DNA from: Limnomonas spitsbergensis | Taxonomy: Eukaryota > Chlorophyta > Chlorophyceae > Chlamydomonadales | NCBI GenBank assembly: GCA_037349105.1 | Contig: JAYJMM010000113.1 | Coordinates: 1,240,001-1,304,000 of the forward strand | Direction of reading: 5' to 3' | Length of the DNA stretch: 64,000 nucleotides | In this document: positions 59,090-64,000 of the stretch, in pieces | How positions within the stretch are numbered: the stretch's first letter is position 1 | Layout: each line of letters starts with the position of its first letter | Made by a program: the position numbers and the translations under genes | The notes under the pieces: model-generated | Database searches by the model: none | What the model saw: the letters and a program-made list of their open reading frames with translations, nothing else | What the model was told of the DNA's origin: nothing

Positions 59090-62000
59090 CTTGAAGGAGG
59101 CGACCTGGGAGGTTCAATACTTCGTGGACCAATGGTTCCCACGACTACATGTTGATCATGATATGTCCGGCACAAATGAATAAAAGCCGAAAGACCCGGT
59201 AGGGGCTTTCTGCGGGAGCCGAAAGAAAAAAGGGTGACTACGGCCGTAGACCGCAAGTTATCGACGGTTGGGTTCGTCCGACGGCCGAAACCTGACTGCG
59301 TTTTTGCCGATGTGTCGCCGACGTTTTTGAACTTACAAGCTCGACCATACAAAAATGGTCGGGTTGCAAGGGATGGTGCATCCGTTTTCACCGGCACCCT
59401 CAATAGTGTGGCCAAGCTTTTGAGACATGATATCCCATGATTGGCTGCAGTCCACTGTGTGGCCCATCTATGTCATATGATCATGATTTCTGCCAAGAAT
59501 CACGTCCGTGCTAAGCCATCCATGTTTGATATAAGAATAACAAAACACGGCCGAACAGAAACGAAACCGTTTCGGCGTCATCCGAGCAAATGGAATTGGC
59601 TGAAAAAAAGTTTGGACCTTCGGATGGTCCAAGAAACGACCAAGACGGTCGAAGGAAAAAAATGGCAGTTTCGGCGGTATCCGAAATGAAAAAGACGACT
59701 TTCGGCTGGATCCGAAACTTATAAAGGGGCGTATAACTTACTTGGCCACGTGAGGGTCTCCAAAAGATACACGGTAAGTGAATTCCCACGTGATCTCTCG
59801 GTACGCGCCCCGGAAGGTAAGGCAAGAGGCCCACAGCCGAACAAGCTTTACTTATCCATAATCCAGAAAGCAGCCTAACGTGTACAATCTTGCGACCAGC
59901 GTGTAGTCACTGAGCTCACCCGTAGGCGTCCGTCACTGTCGTGAGAAAGAAGTCTGCCACGGATATGAAACGCCTTTCCTGTGTCCTTAAAAAAGGACAA
60001 CGCGTTTTTTGCCTGACCAGCCAGTCACCAATTCCTGTTTGCGTTGTTTGCGTTGTAAATCTGATTTTTTGTTTGGAAAGCCAAATTCTGCCCTTGATAG
60101 ACTGAAAATAGCATTTAGCAGCGACCCTCAACTTGAAGAGTTGCCAAGTAGAGATCTAGCAAAGCCCCGGCAGTGGAATTCCGGGTAAGCCGTGTGGAGA
60201 GACTAGACGATCAAAGTTGAGGAATTATAAACCCAACTTGATTGTTACATGTGCATTTGGATCAACGGTGGTGGTCGGACCGCGTGCATGCCAAGTGTTA
60301 ACAAAAGTAAAGTTGTGGATCAGTGGATTGCTGAGTCCAAGTTTGAAGTGTTTTAGGGCTGTATGTACGAAGGTAAGCAATTCTTGAGTAGCAACGTGAC
60401 GTGAGATGAGAGGATCTCCGAGCCTGACGTGCGATGTGAGGAGCGTGGATATTGGAGCCCCATTGCATCAGAAGGTCAGGGAGAGTTAGGGGACACGGCT
60501 TAAAGACCGCCATGAAGCATGGTTCTAAAAAGCAGGAGTGTCAGTGGACCCATCGGAGGATTCCAATTTCAAAAGGGACTGCTTGAGTGTGCTCGCGGTA
60601 CCAGTGCTCAGGGACATCAAGGTACAGTGATCCAAGGGGAGTGCGGATCTAGATTGCATGAAGTCCCAACTTAGATGGCGAGCGTTCACCATGCCGCAGT
60701 AGGCAAATAACAGAGGCGTGCCAGACCCAAGCTGGACCCTGACCTAACCCTACACCAGAACGGACCATGGACCTGGACGGACCCCGACCCTAAGTGGACA
60801 TTGATCGTGAGAAGACCCTGACCCTGAGCGGACCCTGACTCCCTCATGCCAACACATAAGGAGCGCGCATGTGACTAACTGCCGCCTATAGGCCGGAATT
60901 CGATAAACGGCAGGAATTTCGGAACCGGAAAGGAAGGCAGTACGCAGCTGTCATGATAACGGTAGTATCGAGTGACAGCACTTTCTCCCATGGGCACATG
61001 CAGTACTTGGCTTAGTTACTAGGGACTTCAAAAGGGACTGCTTGAGTGTGTTCGCGGTACCAGTGCTCAGGGACATCAAGGTACAGTGATCCAAGGGGAG
61101 TGCGGATCTAGATTGCATGAAGTCCCAACTTAGATGGCGAGCGTTCACCATGCCGCAGTAGGCAAATAACAGAGGCGTGCCAGACCCAAGCTGGACCCTG
61201 ACCTAACCCTACACCAGAACGGACCATGGACCTGGACGGACCCCGACCCTAAGTGGACATTGATCGTGAGAAGACCCTGACCCTGAGCGGACCCTGACTC
61301 CCTCATGCCAACACATAAGGAGCGCGCATGTGACTAACTGCCGCCTATAGGCCGGAATTCGATAAACGGCAGGAATTTCGGAACCGGAAAGGAAGGCAGT
61401 ACGCAGCTGTCATGATAACGGTAGTATCGAGTGACAGCACTTTCTCCCATGGGCACATGCAGTACTTGGCTTAGTTACTCTTGACCATAATGGACCGCAA
61501 CTACACCTCATTCCATAAATACATTTACTGGACTGAGCCCTTGGCATGGTCGCAGTTCAGAGCTGGGCTATCACTGGCTGCGATGCTGGGTATTGTCATG
61601 CTACGTGTGGAGGACATGAGTGCCCAACAAAGCTTCATTGAAACCTCATCAACTCTTCTCATGTTTGAGATCATGGCCATGCTACTGTGCGCGGGACTTC
61701 AGATTGCCACTTTTGCGCCAACTCAGATTCAGCTTTGCACGTTATCTTCTTTGTTTTGCACACGATAAATGGTATAAATACTCGTTTATTATGGTTGAAG
61801 GCCCAGCGGCCATTCACCTCCGGGGCCTTCCTGTCGTCGCCCCGGTTAAGAATGAAGCACCAGCTGAGTGGCCCGGGCCAAAAGGGAGAGGCCGGCCGCC
61901 TAGGCCGCAATCCATTGCCATTCCGCGGGAGCAGCTGATGCCGTCGCGATTCACTCTAAGGGCAACAACGGCGACCACGGTGCACGGCATTCTGCTTTCC

Positions 62001-62177
62001 CAATCCCCGCCCAATCAGCCATGCCCCCCCCCCGGAGGATAGAGCCGCAGCCCAGAAGGAGTGTCTGGACCACCATATCAAGGCATGAAATACAAAGGCA
62101 TTACGCCGGATCCTGCCCTCTAAGGATGACCTATATATCATGATGGACGGGCTGCGAGGCACATCCCAACTGGCGGC
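59090..62177 (+). repeat. Array 2 unit 12 (3088 bp) with 459-bp duplication and ~38-bp deletion
   Basis: A ~38-bp deletion near 59172 removes GAAGTTAAAGCCAATCGG and its surroundings. A tandem duplication makes 60571-61029 reappear from 61030, with a short filler AGGGACT at the junction (61020-61028). hAT remnant at about 59337-59505. Confidence 0.93.
60571..61488 (+). repeat. 459-bp tandem duplication within unit 12
   Basis: CAAAAGGGACTGCTTGAGTG begins at 60570 and again at 61029. The two copies are almost identical (TGTGCTCGCGG versus TGTGTTCGCGG), so the event is recent. It duplicates the GGGTC tract. Confidence 0.9.
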
Positions 62178-64000
62178 CTTGAAGGAGGCGACCTGGGAGG
62201 TTCAATACTTCGCGGACCAATGGTTCCCACGACAACATGTTGATCATGATATGTCCGGTACAACGAAGTTAAAGCCAATCGGTGACCGAAAGTTTTGGGA
62301 CGAAATGAATAAAAGCCGAAAGACCCGGTAGGGGGTTTCTGCGGGAGCCGAAAGAAGAAAAGGGTGACTTCGGCCGTAGACCACAAGTTATCGACGGTTG
62401 GGTTCGTCCGACGGCCGAAACCTGACTGCGTTTTTGCCGATGTGTCGCCGACGTTTTTGAACTTACAAGCTCGACCATACAAAAATGGTCGGGTTGCAAG
62501 AGATGGTGCATCCGTTTTCACCGGCACCCTCAATAGTGTGGCCAAGCTTTTGAGACATGATATCCCATGACTGGCTGCAGTCCACTGTGTGGCCCATCTA
62601 TGTCATATGATCATGATTTCTGCCAAGAATCACGTCCGTGCTAAGCCATCCATGTTTGATATAAGAATAACAAAACACGGCCGAACAGAAACGAAACCGT
62701 TTCGGCGTCATCCGAGCAAATGGAATTGGCTGAAAAAAAGTTTGGACCTTCGGATGGTCCAAGAAACGACCAAGACGGTCGAAGGAAAAAAATGGCAGTT
62801 TCGGCGGTATCCGAAATGAAAAAGACGACTTTCGGCTGGATCCGAAACTTATAAAGGGGCGTATAATTTACTTGGCCACGTGAGGGTCTCCAAAAGATAC
62901 ACGGTAAGTGAATTCCCACGTGATCTCTCGGTACGCGCCCCGGAAGGTAAGGCAAGAGGCCCATAGCCGAACAAGCTTTACTTATCCATAATCCAGAAAG
63001 CAGCCTAACGTGTACAATCTTGCGACCAGCGTGTAGTCACTGAGCTCACCCGTAGGCGTCCGTCACTGTCGTGAGGAATAAGTCTGCCACGGATATGAAA
63101 CGCCTTTCCTGTGTCCTTAAAAAAGGACAACGCGTTTTTTGCCTGACCAGCCAGTCACCAATTCTTGCTTACGTTGTTTGCGTTGTGAATCTGATTTTTT
63201 GTTTGGAAAGCCAAATTCTGCCCTTGATAGACTGAAAATAGCATTTAGCAGCGACCCTCAACGTGAAGAGTTGCCAAGTAAAGATCTAGCAAAGCCCCGG
63301 CAGTGGAATTCCGGGTAAGCCGTGTGGAGAGACATGACGATCAAAGTTGAGGAATTATAAACCCAACTTGATTGTTACATGTGCATTTGGATCAACGGTG
63401 GTGGTCGGACCGCGTGCATGCCAAGTGTTAACAGAAGTAAAGTTGTGGATCAGTGGATTGCTGAGTCCAAGTTTGAAGTGTTTTAGGGCTGTATGTACGA
63501 AGGTAAGCAATTCTTGAGTAGCAACGTGACGCGAGATGAGAGGATCTCCGAGCCTGACGTGCGATGTGAGGAGCGTGGATATTGGAGCCCCATTGCATCA
63601 GAAGGTCAGGGAGAGTTAGGGGACACGGCTTAAAGACCGCCATGAAGCATGGTTCTAAAAAGCAGGAGTGTCAGTGGACCCATCGGAGGATTCCAATTTC
63701 AAAAGGGACTGCTTGAGTGTGCTCGCGGTACCAGTGCGCAGGGACATCAAGGTACAGTGATCCAAGGGGAGTGCGGATCTAGATTGCATGAAGTCCCAAC
63801 TTAGATGGCGAGCGTTCACCATGCCGCAGTAGGCAAATAACAGAGGCGTGCCAGACCCAAGCTGGACCCTGACCTAACCCTACACCAGAACGGACCATGG
63901 ACCTGGACGGACCCCGACCCTAAGTGGACATTGATCGTGAGAAGACCCTGACCCTGAGCGGACCCTGACTCCCTCATGCCAACACATAAGGAGCGCGCAT
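62178..64000 (+). repeat. Array 2 unit 13: partial, cut by window end
   Basis: hAT remnant at about 62467-62635. The copy runs to the C-rich GGGTC tract, where the window ends. Private changes include GGTGACCGAAAGTTTTGG near 62281 and CCGAAAGAAGAAAAGG near 62349. Confidence 0.93.

Larger units (their letters stand above)
30790..64000 (+). repeat. Tandem array 2 of the same ~2.67 kb unit, inverted relative to array 1
   Basis: Reverse-complement homologue of array 1. Using the end of GGCGGC just before CTTGAAGG as phase point, units end at 32392, 35078, 37737, 40423, 43089, 45756, 48423, 51090, 53754, 56422, 59089 and 62177. Spacing is 2659-2686 bp, except 3088 bp for a copy with an internal duplication. 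The array continues to the end of the window. Several stretches are dimers of 5.33-5.35 kb. Confidence 0.97.

Noticed and set aside
1..64000. CRISPR array
   Set aside because: The repeats are 2.67 kb units, the 18-bp dyads are too few and irregular, and the context is eukaryotic; no cas genes.
1..64000. rRNA, tRNA or 5S gene cluster explaining the tandem units
   Set aside because: No conserved rRNA core sequences and no tRNA-like cloverleaf or A/B box pair were found in the unit by reading.

Overview
The window is eukaryotic nuclear repeat DNA with no recognisable host gene. It holds spliced-gene remains, a PIF/Harbinger-type transposase, a non-LTR (LINE-like) retrotransposon and a tyrosine-recombinase (DIRS/Ngaro/PAT-like) retrotransposon. 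That mix is common in algae, protists and aquatic animals. The sequence does not let me name the organism; a repeat-rich alga is only a guess.

Layout: (1) 1-22397, a tandem array of a ~2.68 kb unit (seven complete copies and one rearranged edge copy). Its only recognisable coding remnant, a hAT-like transposase fragment, reads on the minus strand. (2) 22398-30790, a core made of three degraded mobile elements, all in plus orientation: a Harbinger element (MYB-like accessory gene fragment with clean GT-AG introns, then a broken DDE transposase), a LINE (endonuclease and reverse transcriptase, broken), and the 3' part of a DIRS-like element (RT tail, RNase H, an intact 363-residue tyrosine recombinase reading frame, and terminal split direct repeats B1-A2-B2). 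(3) 30790-64000, a second tandem array of the same ~2.67 kb unit in opposite orientation (hAT remnant on plus). Parts of it are organised as 5.33-5.35 kb dimers.

Each ~2.67 kb unit contains, in the hAT-sense direction: a segment rich in TTTCGG/CCGAAA with palindromes; a ~170 bp hAT transposase remnant (SDGAS and C-x-x-H motifs); a second cluster with regularly spaced 18-bp dyads of the form TTTCGG-N6-CCGAAA; a perfect 18-bp hairpin; ~600 bp with no recognised content; a G-rich degenerate GGGTC minisatellite; and a ~500 bp stretch open in several frames, of unknown meaning.

The arrays look like two arms of an old inverted duplication. Edge copies next to the core carry variants of the opposite array, while distal copies are homogenised within each arm. 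The most notable points are the inverted-array/mobile-core architecture, the dyad cluster attached to the hAT remnant, the dimeric higher-order repeat, and the DIRS-like element whose right terminus abuts array 2. Nothing here is demonstrably a functional new system; the recombinase frame is the only long mobile-element gene without a visible break.
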